A stretch of DNA of 64,000 bases. Origin: Diphasiastrum complanatum (taxonomy: Eukaryota; Streptophyta; Lycopodiopsida; Lycopodiales; Lycopodiaceae). The stretch is from contig CM055094.1 of the NCBI GenBank assembly GCA_029204225.1, forward strand, positions 68,158,536 to 68,222,535. The letters are read 5' to 3'. The notes beneath the pieces were generated by a model, which saw only the letters and a program-made list of their open reading frames with translations, did not search any database and was not told where the DNA came from. The translations under genes were made by a program, and so were the position numbers. Shown in pieces: positions 1 through 12,660 of this stretch. Position 1 is the first letter of the stretch. Each line of letters starts with the position of its first letter.

Positions 1-729
1 TCCATGTAACCCACATTCCACCAACTTATTATATAACTTTGGTTTATCTATATAGTGAACATTTTATACTAACTAAGCTATTAAAAAAATCATTAGTGTT
101 TTTTCCTAGGAAAATCAAACTTGAATAAAATTAAATTTGCAATCCGGCCCCTGATCACTGACGGTCTAGAACGCGCATTTTAGATCATTTTTGCAGTTGA
201 CATAAAAAAGGAAATAGGCAATCCTCAACCCTATGGAGTTCAACCACAAAGTCTTAGACCATCAACTTCATCATGCATTGCTACAACGCCCCTACCCACC
301 TCGTGAACGCTCAAGTGTATAGGTGCTGATCACATGCACAAACATGTCCCACTAGCTTTCATAAAGTTGTACAACAACCAACATAAGATTTTTCGAGAGG
401 TGAAAGGCAGGCTCAGTCACGATGAAGGCTAGCAATAACAAGCAAAGCCATTCAAATGAGTTCCTTCTTCATGGAAAAATAAGCTGGAGAATTTTAAGTT
501 GGAATTCATGTTATGTCAAACAAGAAGAATAGCAAAGTGACTACTAGATAATCGAGGAGAAAAACACTCTCTTCACAAAGATTTGACTCAAGCCAAGTAT
601 CAACTTAGAGCCCACAAAGTCATGGCAAGGAAGAAAAATCATGCGAGTCCAATCTGTGCAACTAAATGAATAGAAGCACAAACTACAAGCAGATCATAAC
701 AAGTCTCGGAAATGCCGAAGGAAACATAC
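1..729. other. Left-edge segment, probably intron or 3' flank of the exon at 730-1437
   Basis: I see no exon here with convincing coding character on either strand and no repeat structure. If the gene at 730-1437 uses the donor at 729/728, this stretch is its next intron, or part of it. Confidence 0.3.
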
Positions 730-1437
730 TGGGGATGGGTTATCAGCAGCAAGGTTTGCATGAATCCTGTCTTCTTGCCTCAGCCTTTCCTGTAGAGTTA
801 AAATTATTCCCTTCAAATCCTCGTTTTGCCTTCTGGTTCTCTCCAACTCTGTTAGGACTTGAAACATACTTTCTTCACTGAATGGAAGTTCCTTTATACC
901 TCCCTCGTTTCGATTTAAGCAGCCAGCACCAACATGACTATACGGTGGGCCACATCGCAACTGATTGCTGTTGAGTACACTTGGCAGGTGGAGGGAGATA
1001 GATGGTGATTGATGTAAAAAAAAACTGACTGGGTTGTAATTACCGAGTGATGCGTGGCCGTTAGGCATTCCAACAGAGCTTTCCATCACGTAAGGTTGAG
1101 AAAAAGTCTGTGGCAGCGCCTGGCTGTAAGATACGTCCATGGCAGCAGGCGCTGGTAGCTCTGCCCCTATTGCTGGCTGTTGCGCTAACATTGTGGCATC
1201 AGAGTTTAAGTCTGCCCATCTTGCTCGCTTGAAAGGTGGCCTGGGAATCAATGCTGCTTGCTCCAGAAACAATGCCGATCGTTTCGCATCATCAAAGCTC
1301 CCCGTAGAAGGTGTGGATAACTGTGTTCGTAGATTCGAGGCCGAATTCCCCACCGCGCCCAACACACTTCGGTGCAGGCCACCCATCTCGTTGGCAGAAA
1401 ATCCCACCTCTGCACCCACTTTGCCGAGCTCTGTCAT
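730..1437 (-). CDS. Long exon of an unrecognised coiled-coil protein gene
   Basis: An open frame on the minus strand encodes about 236 residues from the ATG at 1437 to a strong candidate donor (CA|GTATGT) at 729/728. If that donor is not used, the frame stops at 694. The N-terminal part (about residues 1-70) is Ser/Gly/Ala-rich. A basic patch, KRARW, lies near residue 71, a low-complexity Pro/Ser/Gln/Tyr middle follows, and the last 45 residues (LTELERTRRQNEDLKGI onward) are charged and heptad-like, suggesting a coiled coil. Codon usage is balanced and repeats are absent, unlike the surrounding transposon debris. An acceptor-like GGTTAGGCAG lies just upstream of the ATG, so an earlier exon may exist. 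A candidate ATG at 1805 (MADPDSSPRQD) reads open, but its available donors do not match the acceptor phase. The family is not recognised. The basic patch suggests a nuclear protein, which is inference only. Confidence 0.5.
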
Positions 1438-1805
1438 TATTCTTCTGCCTAACCCACAAAGCTAGTTCAGAGCAGAAATGCAAACAGCAATGATTTAATG
1501 CATATGAGAAGGACACCACGATGCAGCCCATGTGCTGTCATGCTGTCTGGGCTTAACAAAACACAAATTTATGAAGCCGAAGGATGATGATCAAGCAACA
1601 AAAGGAACAGGAAGAGGCAATGCAGCAGGAAAAAGGAGATCCATGTCAAAAGAAGTGAGCTATAAAGATAACCACCTTAGCCCATATCTCAAAAATGCAG
1701 ATACATCAATATATTTGGTGCAAAACAGAAGAGCAAAACCGAAACAGAGGAGATGAGAGGGAAGCTAAGAGGATCCTGCCTAGGGGAGGAATCAGGATCT
1801 GCCAT

Positions 1806-3252
<1,447 letters not shown>

Positions 3253-3756
3253 TTGGGAGAGGTGCTTCAATTTTCTCTATCTTTTTCTCGTGTTTTGAAA
3301 TATGTAATAATATTATCATATGTAGTACGAAGTAACTAAATTGATATATGTTGACAATAGCTACATAGAGTGTGTACCATGTGCCTTGATGTTATTGGCT
3401 ATTGGCCAAAATCACAAGGATTCTATAGTTACATTTTGAGAAGTGGCTTGCTTAGGCATTGGACACTTTAGTCAAGAGTGTTGCCATTTGTGCATGATAT
3501 TGAAGGCCACATGCTCATGTCAAAGAGCTTAGGGCCCTCAATGGAGGCACCTACATATGTATGTTCCAATGTCATTGGCATCTTTGTACATAAAATGCTT
3601 AGTCTAATCCAAAGGAAAACAAACGAAGCTAGAACCACATAAGAAACCCATCTTTTTCACCCTTATGGTTGTTATAAGTAAAATATCCCCCATTTTCACT
3701 TATTAGCACTTATTCACACGTGAAAAAAAAAATCCATCTCCTATCATTCTCACGGT

Positions 3757-3910
3757 TGCTTTTAGGCGATAAATTTTCCTCTTCCCTCACTACAGTATCA
3801 ACACCTTAATTTACTATTGCATCTTTGTTATTCCTTTTAGGCAATAAATTTTCCTCTTCACTCACTACGATATCAACACCTCAATTTACTATGCATCTTT
3901 GTTATTCCTT
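3757..3910. repeat. Tandem duplication, about 69-bp unit
   Basis: A block beginning TTTTAGGCGATAAATTTTCC (about 3765) recurs 69 bp later as TTTTAGGCAATAAATTTTCC (about 3834). Both are followed by the same CTCTTC.CTCACTAC..TATCAACACCT text and CATCTTTGTTATTCC. It sits directly before a second CT microsatellite. Confidence 0.8.
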
Positions 3911-3921
3911 CCTTAACCGAT

Positions 3922-3924
<3 letters not shown>

Positions 3925-3980
<56 letters not shown>
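3925..3980. repeat. (CT)n microsatellite
   Basis: About 28 CT dinucleotides with sharp edges. Confidence 0.95.
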
Positions 3981-3984
<4 letters not shown>

Positions 3985-5860
3985 GGATAAAAGGTCCACA
4001 TATTACTCAATGTCATCGTCCTTATGCTAGTTATAAAATGGCATTATATATTGAAAGCTCAAGTGCTTGTGAAAGGATAACTCATAACATTAACTTGTTC
4101 TCGACAAGCACTTGCTTTAGTAATTCAAAAGCAAGGCAAGAGATAAGAACATACAAATTGAAGAATTTATAGCAATTAAGAAGGAATACTTGTAATGTGA
4201 AAAAAAATCACTTAACTACAACATCACACCTTGCCACAATTGCTATTAGGGTGCATGGGGGCTTGTAAATTCTCTATGTAGCAACTTTAGACATAATTTA
4301 TACAAACTACCTAGCTTGTTCTAAGGGGTGGGCCATATCATTTGGTTCAAGCAATCATGTTGATATGTTGGAAAAACTTTGAGATGCTAACATGAAGAAA
4401 GTACACCAATGTTATCTTCATAGTCAAATGTTCAAATGCAGTCAACTAGCTTGTTGACCAATGTCACTTAGTGTTGACCCATTTGTCAATGGATAAATAA
4501 GTCTTCATTACAATAATACCTATAGTTTTAGTGCTCGATATGTGTGAGCATACTTTTGAGTTTAATTTTGTAAGACCTGATTAAATTTTTTTGGATAAAA
4601 AAGACTTTCTATATCCACCAAAGTATTTGAATAATTGTATACCACTTTCATTTATCTAAAGCTTGTACAACAAACTGTTGGAAGACGTTTTTGACAATCG
4701 TGCTTTCCTTGGTTATCCATCAAAAATACAATTTATCTGATCCATTACGTGATGTGTTATATCAAATTAGAAAAGCATCAAAAGGGACTTTTGTCATTTC
4801 CCATCTAACTTTTCCACTTTTATATAATGCCTTTAGTAAAGTGTCATATTATATGTCAACTATTTACAAAAGTGTCACATTACTTGTATTTGGTTGTTGA
4901 TGAACTAAAGATATGCCTTACGTACATTCACTAGACCTTGTCATATTTTTCTTTTGATTTATTTTTATCTTAGTGTTAAGTCAATTGTGTAACTTTTTAG
5001 TGTTAGTCTCCCATTTAAAGTCACTTGCTTCTATGTTTAGTTTCACATTTTGTACTCTCTTTTTTTTTCATAGTGAAGTTAGGAACATACTATATTACGT
5101 TTTTGAGGTTTTCTTCCTTCCACCAAAGGAATATATTGTTTTACATCCTACAATAATTACGCTTCATGCTAGATCACTACATAAAATTTGCCACATAGGT
5201 CATTTTTTATCTAGTTACTATAACTATCCTTTCTATAATTTTTTAGATCACAAAAAGATGTGACATTCAAAACAAGGGTTTGTCAATCATTTTTTTGATT
5301 CCACCAGATAACAAATTACTTCTAGGTATTACACCCTTTTGAATTAACAAGCCCAATTATCCATGAATCATCATCCTCAAGGTGTCCTTTCTATCCAATC
5401 AAACACTCAAAGATAGAACCATTTCTCAATTGTTTATTTTGGTTTTAAGTACACTTTTTGGTTCCAAAAGTACAGTAACTGATAAATCTTCCAAGCGGGT
5501 AAGATCTTCATTAGATAGATCCAACTACATCACATTTATGTGAACTTAATTTTAACCGACTTACATGAAACATTGAATGAGCACTAGAGTTGTCTTGAAG
5601 ATAAAGTTAGTAAGCTAAATATCCAATTTCTTTTATAATCCAAAATGGTCCACAATATTTGTAACTTATAATGCTTCCCAGTACGCATAGTTCTAGAATC
5701 TTTTGAGATTCTAAGATATACATAGTCATCAACTTTAATAAATTGAGTGAAAGACCTTGCTGAGTAATGTCGGTCAGTTATGAGGTTCTGAACTTTTCAC
5801 TTATTAGTTGATGATTGGATCTCGACTAATTAAGCTAATTTTGCATGTCAAAAAATCAAT
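3981..5860. other. Gene-free AT-rich stretch
   Basis: Only short chance open frames. No terminal repeats, tandem arrays or recognisable protein fragments were found. The right end (about 5.75-5.86 kb) may belong to the leader of the gypsy relic that follows. Confidence 0.4.
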
Positions 5861-6092
5861 ATGGTAGATGATAATGCAAATGCAACTCTTGATGGTCAGG
5901 TGCCAATGCCTACCTATCTGCAAATTTGTCAGTCGTAAAGCCAAGTGCTTAATGAAATAAACAACAGGAACACTTTAAGGGATTAACAAATGGAAGTATT
6001 GTTGAATCAAGTGAAAACTTTATCCGCACCGAATTTGGGCTTTTAGCCTGAACCTTTTTCGGGGGAGAAGAAAGAGAAAAAAACTTGAAGTT

Positions 6093-6482
6093 GTGGATGA
6101 CTGGTTAACCAAGTGGACCGGTTATTTTAATCTACACGGAATTCCTGAAGAAAAAAAAATTGAGAGTGTTATTTTATTCTTCCGTGGGAAAGCTTCGTCG
6201 TGGTGGTGTGACTTGCAACCTAAACCTACCACATGGGATGAGTTTATGGAAGTGTTTAGAAGGTTGTTTGTGGTTGTGGACAACTCGAATTTCTACCAAA
6301 GATTTGTTAATTGCAAAATGGGTACTCGGAGTTTGGACTCGTACCTACAAGATTTTATGGATTTGTGGAATAAAGTTCCCTCGTTCAATGCAAAACTGGC
6401 ACTGTGGCAATTTATCCTAAGTCTGCCTACAGATTATCAGAATGAGTGTAAGCGTAATGTGCTTCAAACTTTTGACGTATGA
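6093..6482 (+). pseudogene. Ty3/gypsy retrotransposon gag fragment
   Basis: The reading frame gives a retrotransposon gag core: an ALLW-type start (VDDWLTKWTGYF), then FFRGKASSWW, the TTWDEFMEVFRRLF segment, then YLQDFMDLWNKVP and a LPTDYQ stretch. This is the order found in plant gypsy capsid proteins. It stops at 6482, and only non-coding sequence follows before the chromodomain at 7640, so protease, reverse transcriptase, RNase H and most of integrase are missing. It makes one gutted element together with the chromodomain, purine tract and LTR at 7.64-7.85 kb. No intact primer-binding site was found upstream. Confidence 0.75.
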
Positions 6483-6905
6483 GTCACGAAAGTGTATGAT
6501 TCCACAGTGGTGGCATCTAAGAAGCAATTACAGGCTAATCCATCTGGATTATCCGGACCCACCAGAAGAAAGGAAAGAAAAGAGTTCGTGGTACCAAAAA
6601 ATCTAAGTATTTTGACGAACTAGATCAAACTGCATCTGAATTTAGACAAAAAAAGCGTTTGTCCCGGAAAAAGACAAGAAGGACCAATGTGTGTTTCCAT
6701 TTAGTCAACGTAGACACGTTATGAAATTTTGTCCAGCACAGCTCAAATGATTGAGATGTCAGGTAAAGAAAATCTATATCAATTTTGAACAAAACAATAG
6801 TGATAGAAATCACGTTCGATCTTATAGTAACTAACATTGAAATCGTTAGTATCATAGTGATTACGTAGCCAAACATTAAGCATCAAAACATCAGACAAAT
6901 AACTT

Positions 6906-7010
6906 GTCGCGAAGAGATAGACAAATAATTAGTCGCGAAGAGCTAGACTAATAATTAGTTGCGAAGAGCTAGACTAATAATGAGTCGCGAAGAGCAAACA
7001 GCTAGACAAA
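6906..7010. repeat. 26-bp minisatellite, four units
   Basis: GTCGCGAAGAGCTAGAC plus TAATAATTA recurs at 6906, 6932, 6958 and 6984, a regular 26-bp step with a few substitutions. It lies inside the gutted gypsy element. Confidence 0.9.
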
Positions 7011-7639
7011 GCAATTAGATAGCCATACAGAACGTAGAAAAGCATTGCAGTATTGACACAAATCTGAACGCATAACCAAATAGAGTTGTAATCAGATTAA
7101 GTATAACGAAATATACAAGTCAATAAGACAGGTGAGCACAAAACAATAGCGGACGTAACTGCGTGCTTCACAAAGCTAATTACAATCTATAAAGGTTATG
7201 AACCTATTATTGACAATCTATCTAAAAGAAAGAATCAATGTGCAAGGGCATCTACAATGTCGGTCTCTGAATTACGAATGATGTTTCGTTCTATCTTCTA
7301 CTTCTTTTGAATACTAAGATGGTAAGGAATATATACATAATTTTTACAGGTGTGCAGATGAAGAAGGTACAAAAGTGGTTGTGCTGTCTGTGGGAGATCG
7401 TGGGTGGTTGCTGTCGTTATCAAATCTAATTGCACAGTGCATGGAATGAGCATGAGGAGGCCACGATGTCGGGCTTCGCTAAAATTGACACTGATGAAAA
7501 TGCAAAAATTGCAACACTCCGTCCAATGACTTCGAAAATCATTTGTAAGGTACCTTCGCATTTCTATAAGGGCACCTTCGGTATTTGGTCTTCGCAAAAA
7601 TGCGAAGGTGGAACTTTGTCGCATTTTTTGCCCATTTGG

Positions 7640-7818
7640 AGGACTTATCGCTTAGTGTTCCTTTCAAACTTGAAAAAGTACTCAGATCCAGAGATAAACA
7701 ATTGAGAAATCATTCTATCTCTGAGTGCTTGATTAGGTGGAAGGGACGGACCGAGGATTATGATTCATGGGAGCAAGTCGAAATCATAAAGAAGAATTTC
7801 CATACGTTTCACTTCTAG
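7640..7818 (+). pseudogene. Gypsy integrase C-terminal chromodomain fragment
   Basis: The frame reads PFKLEKVLRSRDKQLRNH, then ISECLIRWKGR and DYDSWEQVEIIKKNF, ending at TAG 7818. This is the pattern of chromovirus integrase chromodomains: P.KIL..R.RQLRN, then an I.E.L.KW.G strand, then the .TWE...... helix. Such domains tether integrase to modified histones. The stop is followed within about 20 bp by a purine-rich tract and an LTR-like start, the normal position for the end of a chromovirus pol gene. Everything upstream to the gag remnant is deleted or replaced. Confidence 0.75.
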
Positions 7819-7837
7819 AGATAGAAGTGGTTCAAGG

Positions 7838-8530
7838 GGGGGGGGGATGTTATGTCCATGTACTGTACAAGGGAATTGGAATAATTCCTGACGTGGATAG
7901 CCGGTCACTCCAGTTGTATGTGGATAGTAGTTATGCTACATTGTTCTTGGTTGTATCAAGTAATTAATAATCCTATAAGGGCCCAGACCTATAATTGGAC
8001 ATAGGAGCACATGCATGGTGAATGACTGCTTTAATGCAAGAATAGGAGGTCAGTAGCTCAATATAGGTTGCATGGGGATCCTGAGGGAAATGTTCTCTCT
8101 CTCTTGGAGAAAATATATCCTATGGAAACTTGCCCATCTCCCTATTGTGAATTCAGTTTCTTGAGCCAATTTCTCCTCTCCTCTCTTGTATTCTTCATTG
8201 TGGCTTGGGGGTGGATTGGTTAGGGTATTGACTAGCCTCTCCATATTGGTTGGGTGGTTCATACTCCACAGGTGTCCTTTTAGTTTGCAGGTGACAGGAT
8301 TCTTGAAGATCTTCACTTGGCGATCGTTATATTTAGAGGTGCACATCATGAGGCCAATCAAATTGTGAGTTGGAAATCATGAGGTCCAATCATGATGAGA
8401 GGTGCAAATCTAGGGGTCCAATCATGATGTAAAAAGGGAATCAATGGGGTCCAATCATTTGTGAGCATTACCACATGCAAGAACACGAGGTAGGGCTATA
8501 TAGTAGTGAGATCTCCTTTGTACATACTAT
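7838..8530 (+). mobile_element. Polypurine tract and 3' LTR start of the gypsy relic
   Basis: A run of nine to ten G (GGTTCAAGGGGGGGGG, about 7831-7847) is followed by TGTTATGTCCATGTACTG, as expected of a purine tract next to an LTR beginning TG. The distal boundary is not clear. The LTR-like text fades near 8.5 kb, where another repeat begins. No 5' partner was found. Confidence 0.55.
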
Positions 8531-9300
8531 TGGGAATGATGGTAATCAAGTTTGATGAGTGTTTTTGCTTCCAGCATGTTATTTTTTCTATGTTCTCTCT
8601 CTATCCGAGTGTATGTGCTCTATTTTCTCTCTCTACCCAAGAGCAACCTATTTTGGGACTTATTTTTTTATCAATTAATTTCTCATTAGGTATATAATAG
8701 CTTTTGATAGCTCTTTGGTGGGTAAATGCATGCTTGTGTGCTCTTGCCTTGAAGATTGTCAAGATAGATTGGTAGCTACAATCAAGAGAGAGTTTCATGT
8801 GCAATCACACACTCCTTAGAAGATCAATCACATGCTTTTGGCTATCCTCACACGTGTGAAAAGTACACATCAGATTGCTCTCAAGTAGAGAGAGAAAATA
8901 AAGCACATACACTCGGGTAGAAAGAGAACATAGAAAAAAGACCCAAGTATTGAAAGGCAAAACTCTCATCAAACTTCATTACCATCATTCAAATACTTGG
9001 TCTTTTTTCTATGTTCTATCTCTACCCAAGTCTATGTGCTCTATTTTCTCTCTCTCTACTCGAGAGCAACCTGTTTTGGGACTTAGTTTTTCATCAAGTA
9101 ACATCTCATTATGTGTATGATAGCATTTGATAGCTCTTCGGTGGGTAGATGCATGTGTGTGTGCTCTTTCCTTGAAAATTGTCAAGATAGATTGGTAGCC
9201 ACAATCAAGAGATAGTTTCATGTGCAATCACGCACTCCTTAGAAGATCAATCACACACTTTTGGCTATCCTCCCACGTCCAAAAAATACACATGATGGTA
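8531..9300. repeat. Direct repeats flanking an inverted copy
   Basis: A block of about 285 bp at 8587-8872 (TTCTATGTTCTCTCTCTA to TTGGCTATCCTC) is repeated in direct orientation at 9009-9292. Between them, 8873-9008 is a reverse-complement copy of the 8533-8650 segment; for example, AAGTTTGATGAG at about 8548 reappears as CTCATCAAACTT. The result is a partly palindromic cluster, probably nested copies of one LTR or MITE-like repeat. Confidence 0.75.
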
Positions 9301-9438
9301 TTATTATAGCTTACTGAACATGCTCACGGCCACTGAATAACTTTTGAATAAATCTCTAAGAATATGCATGCAAAGTTCACATCACATAAAATAATTCATT
9401 TTATCAAAAAAATAAAATAAAAAAATCATTAAAAAACC

Positions 9439-9843
9439 ATGTTTTTGACAAATTATTGTCTGAATGAAATCGAGAGGCAATATACTATGCCCTACACACC
9501 ACAATACAATGGGATATCCGAAAGAAACAACCGAACTCTGATGGAGGCAACAAGGTGTATGATAGTGCAGTCAAGGCTTCCAAAAGAATTTTGGGTAGAA
9601 GTTATCTTGACAACCATTTATTTTCAAAATAGGAGTATGATAGTTGTTGTAAGTGATGCAGCTCCTTATGAGGCCTGGACTGGTGAGAAGCCCAACCTGT
9701 CGCATACCAGAGTATTTGGTTGCAAGGCTTACATGCATGTACCTCAAGAGAAGAGGTCGAAGCTTGATGAGAAGTCTAAGCCCATGATTTTCGTGGGCTA
9801 TGCAATCAAAAAAAAAAAAACCCTGCAGCCAGCACTACCTTAA
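9439..9843 (+). pseudogene. Copia integrase fragment
   Basis: About 130 residues match the end of the copia integrase core and what follows it. They include YTPQYNGISERNNRTLMEAT (the catalytic-Glu helix region), LPKEFWVEV, APYEAWTGEKPNLSH, RVFGCKAYMHVP, and the KLDEKSKPMIFVGYA strand. It breaks off in an A-run at about 9810. No gag, protease or RT is attached in this orientation. Confidence 0.8.
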
Positions 9844-10875
9844 TGAGTAAAGGAATCACACATTAACATTACACAGAATTTATCAGACTCCACAGACACG
9901 ACGTAAGTCTACTAACAACTCGAATACATTGAAAATTGAATGTTTTCCTATCAAAGCCAATCGATCATGATTTATATAAAGGCCTATTATACTAATTATC
10001 AGTGAACGGTAGCATCAACATGCTAGATGGAGTTCAAAGATTAAAATCAGATCTCACTTCCAAATAGTTATTGCGACTTGCTACTGAGTTAAAGACTCGA
10101 AACTTTATACTCGAGATATCCGACAGATTGACTTAGATTCTTATCAAGGTTTATCCATCTGATATATCACAATAACAGTTGAATCTTGTATGGCGGTAAG
10201 AACTGAACAAGGGATCAAAGAGCACGATCAACTCAATTTATTTATTGTTTACGATAGAACACGAAAAGTTTAGTTACATACACTCTCAACGATAGAACTA
10301 AGTAAAGCACAAACTCTAGATCACATATTATAAGAAAAATGAAATACATATAGAAACAGGTTTGAGTTTGACACACCTCTTAAACATGAGGCATGGCATT
10401 CTCTATAATAGAAGCTTATCCAATCTAAACTAATGAAAGATTGACATATGTCTAATTTGTTGCGTTGATATTCTGCCATGCCATTCTAAACTAATTACAT
10501 GATTATAAGTGTAGAGTCGCAACTGTAGTAAGAGTTGTGAATGCTCCCACTAGATAATAGAATATTCGTTATTCAATCTTATCCATTCATTAGGACAATG
10601 TTGCTTCATATGTTCTTCCGTTAAAGTGTATTTCTTCATAGGGTCTTCGACATAAGGCCTTTGACATATATTTTTTCATATAGTGGTTTCTTAGTCTTCT
10701 TATGTATTTGAATTCGATTAAGTAAAGTTGTATATATTTCTTTATTCATCTTTATGACTTTACCAAAAAAATGTACAAACGTGATGTCACTATAGCTTCG
10801 TTAGCTTAGTCATGCATTAGAAGAAGGATTATTCCGCAGAGCCCGATAGTTCGTCTTTTGACTTCATTTTTATTA
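9844..10875. other. Repeat-derived AT-rich stretch without recognisable coding sequence
   Basis: No coding frame or clear terminal repeats. The stretch at 10.2-10.85 kb lies beside a minus-strand RT scrap and may be decayed LTR or leader sequence. Confidence 0.3.
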
Positions 10876-11040
10876 CTATCGTATCCTCTTTTCTTCTTCC
10901 ATCGAATAGTGCATAAGGTCTAAATTTATCATCTCAAATAGCTTACACAAGTTAGCTTTGATGGATTTTACAAGATCTTCATCATTTCCCGTGATAATAA
11001 TGTCATCAACATAAAGCACAACCAAAGCAATACTATTTTC
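10876..11040 (-). pseudogene. Copia reverse transcriptase scrap with the YVDD motif
   Basis: On the minus strand the frame gives ALVVLYVDDIIITGNDE then LVKSIKANLCKLFEM, the catalytic YVDD strand and following helix of copia reverse transcriptase. Upstream coding sequence is cut off at about 11,050 by a CACTA-type terminus. It is too short to assign to a family. Confidence 0.8.
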
Positions 11041-11049
11041 CATTCTTGT

Positions 11050-11315
11050 CACTACAAGAATTGCTGCGATTTCGGATGTGAAATCACGTTTTAATGTTTT
11101 TTTTTTAATCGACGGGGGTGTCAAAAAACGCACCGCAATAGAGTCGTCAGAATCCATCGCATTTAAAATACATCGGAATCCGACGACAAGCCCAAAACCG
11201 ACAATCGACCGATAAAAACAATTCTCGAAAAGCATGCCATGTGGACGTCGGATTCCGATGGCCCAACCATGTGGCCATCAGAATTCGATAAATTTTTTCT
11301 TCTCTTTTTTTGCGT
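11050..11315. mobile_element. CACTA (En/Spm-type) terminal region
   Basis: CACTACAAGAATTGCTGCG begins at 11,050 and closely follows the plant CACTA consensus CACTACAAGAAA. It is followed by subterminal text rich in CGACG, CATCGGAATCCGACG and GTCGGATTCCGATGG in both orientations, as is usual inside CACTA ends. It abuts the broken copia RT frame. The opposite end was not found, so this may be one end of a truncated element. Confidence 0.55.
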
Positions 11316-11495
11316 GCTCCGGTTGAGATTTGACGAACGGTTGAGATTTCAGCGAGCGCTCCGGTCGAGAGTTCAGTGAGTGCTCCGGTTGAGATTTGAT
11401 GAGGGGCTCCAGTTGAGATTTGAACGAGGGGCTCCGGTTGAGATTTGACTAGGGGCTCCAGTTGAGATTTGACGAGGGGCTCCGGTTGAGATTTT
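11316..11495. repeat. About 24-bp tandem array, seven or so units
   Basis: The phrase GCTCCGGTTGAGATTTGACG recurs with variation (GCTCCAGTTGAGATTTGA, GCTCCGGTCGAGAGTTCAG) at roughly 24-bp spacing. It lies directly inside the CACTA-like end and could be its subterminal repeat zone. Confidence 0.85.
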
Positions 11496-11959
11496 ATAAA
11501 GCAGTTATTCGGTCGAGGTGCTCTACAACATATTTGGTTGAGATTAGGAAAAGGGAAGGGAAATTATTTCATTATTCTACCTGTCAACAAAGGATGTGGG
11601 CACTTCTTGAGATTATCTTTCTTATCTCATTACCAAAACGAGGCAGAAAGGAATTGATCATCATTATAGTATTTTGTCCTGCCTGTCAGAGGACAACTCA
11701 GATCTGTCTCTCTTGAACTGTGTCACATGCAATCAATTCGTCATGTAACCAAAACATTCAACCAAATGATCAGCATGTAGTCCAGGTGAACAACCATGAA
11801 ATCTACTTCTACCTTGTTGCAAAATGAATTGAAATCAGATCCTAAGCACTACTATACTTGCATAAATTGACAAAACAAGAACAAGAACTAATCTACAGCA
11901 TTTTAGAAGTCCAAGAATCAAGAAATCAACCAGTCTTTTGATTCTTGGACATCCCAAGA

Positions 11960-12660
11960 ACATCAAGAACTAGAATGTTGGAGGATATGCAAGATTTATA
12001 CCACATTTCTAGCCTATTTAGTTTACTTGAATGCTGATTCTTACGTTAATCCACAAACAATAAATGAAATCTAATCCACAACTAGAAAAAAAAAGAAAAC
12101 TAATCCACTCTAAGTCCACAACCACACACAATATGAATGGAAGGGCATGATCATAGGGGCATCACTCAAGAAAACCATCATGATCAAGGAGCTTAGTGTA
12201 GCATCAAACTCATGGAAAATTTTCTTTTTAGGCATGGAGTAGATACAATGCAAAAAGCTCCTCTTCTCAAAGAGAGACTCTTAAATAAGCAAGAGAGCTC
12301 CTCAGACATCAAGAGCAGGATTGTAAGGAGATATGTAGGAACTACACCACAAATCCAGTCTATTGAGTTTACCTGAATACTGATTCCTACATTAATCAAC
12401 CAACAAGAAATGAAATCTAATCCACTCTAGGAAAGCAGAAAATCTAATCCACTCTACGATCCACAACCACACACAAAGGAGGGAAGGGCAAGATCATGAA
12501 TGCATTCACTCAAGAAACAAGCATGATCAAGGAGCTCAATGGATGCACCAAAACTAGTGGAGGCTCTTCTCATTTCAGCATGGAGTAGGTACATTTCACA
12601 AAAAGCCCCTCTTCACAAAGAGATGGTCTCTTAAATAAGCAAGAGAGCTCCTTAGGTGGC
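11960..12660. repeat. Two tandem copies of a 350-bp unit
   Basis: Unit 1 (about 11,960-12,310) and unit 2 (about 12,311-12,660) share long stretches in order: GAATGCTGATTC/GAATACTGATTC, AATGAAATCTAATCCAC, CCACAACCACACACAA, CATGATCAAGGAGCT, GGCATGGAGTAG, and TTAAATAAGCAAGAGAGCTC at 12,281 and 12,631, exactly 350 bp apart. No coding frame is conserved between the copies. Confidence 0.85.

Noticed and set aside
1139-1531. Other open frames overlapping the left-edge exon
   Set aside because: Antisense or shifted shadows of the 730-1437 frame.
6906-7010. CRISPR-like repeat array
   Set aside because: Units are contiguous with no unique spacers; it is a minisatellite in a plant genome.
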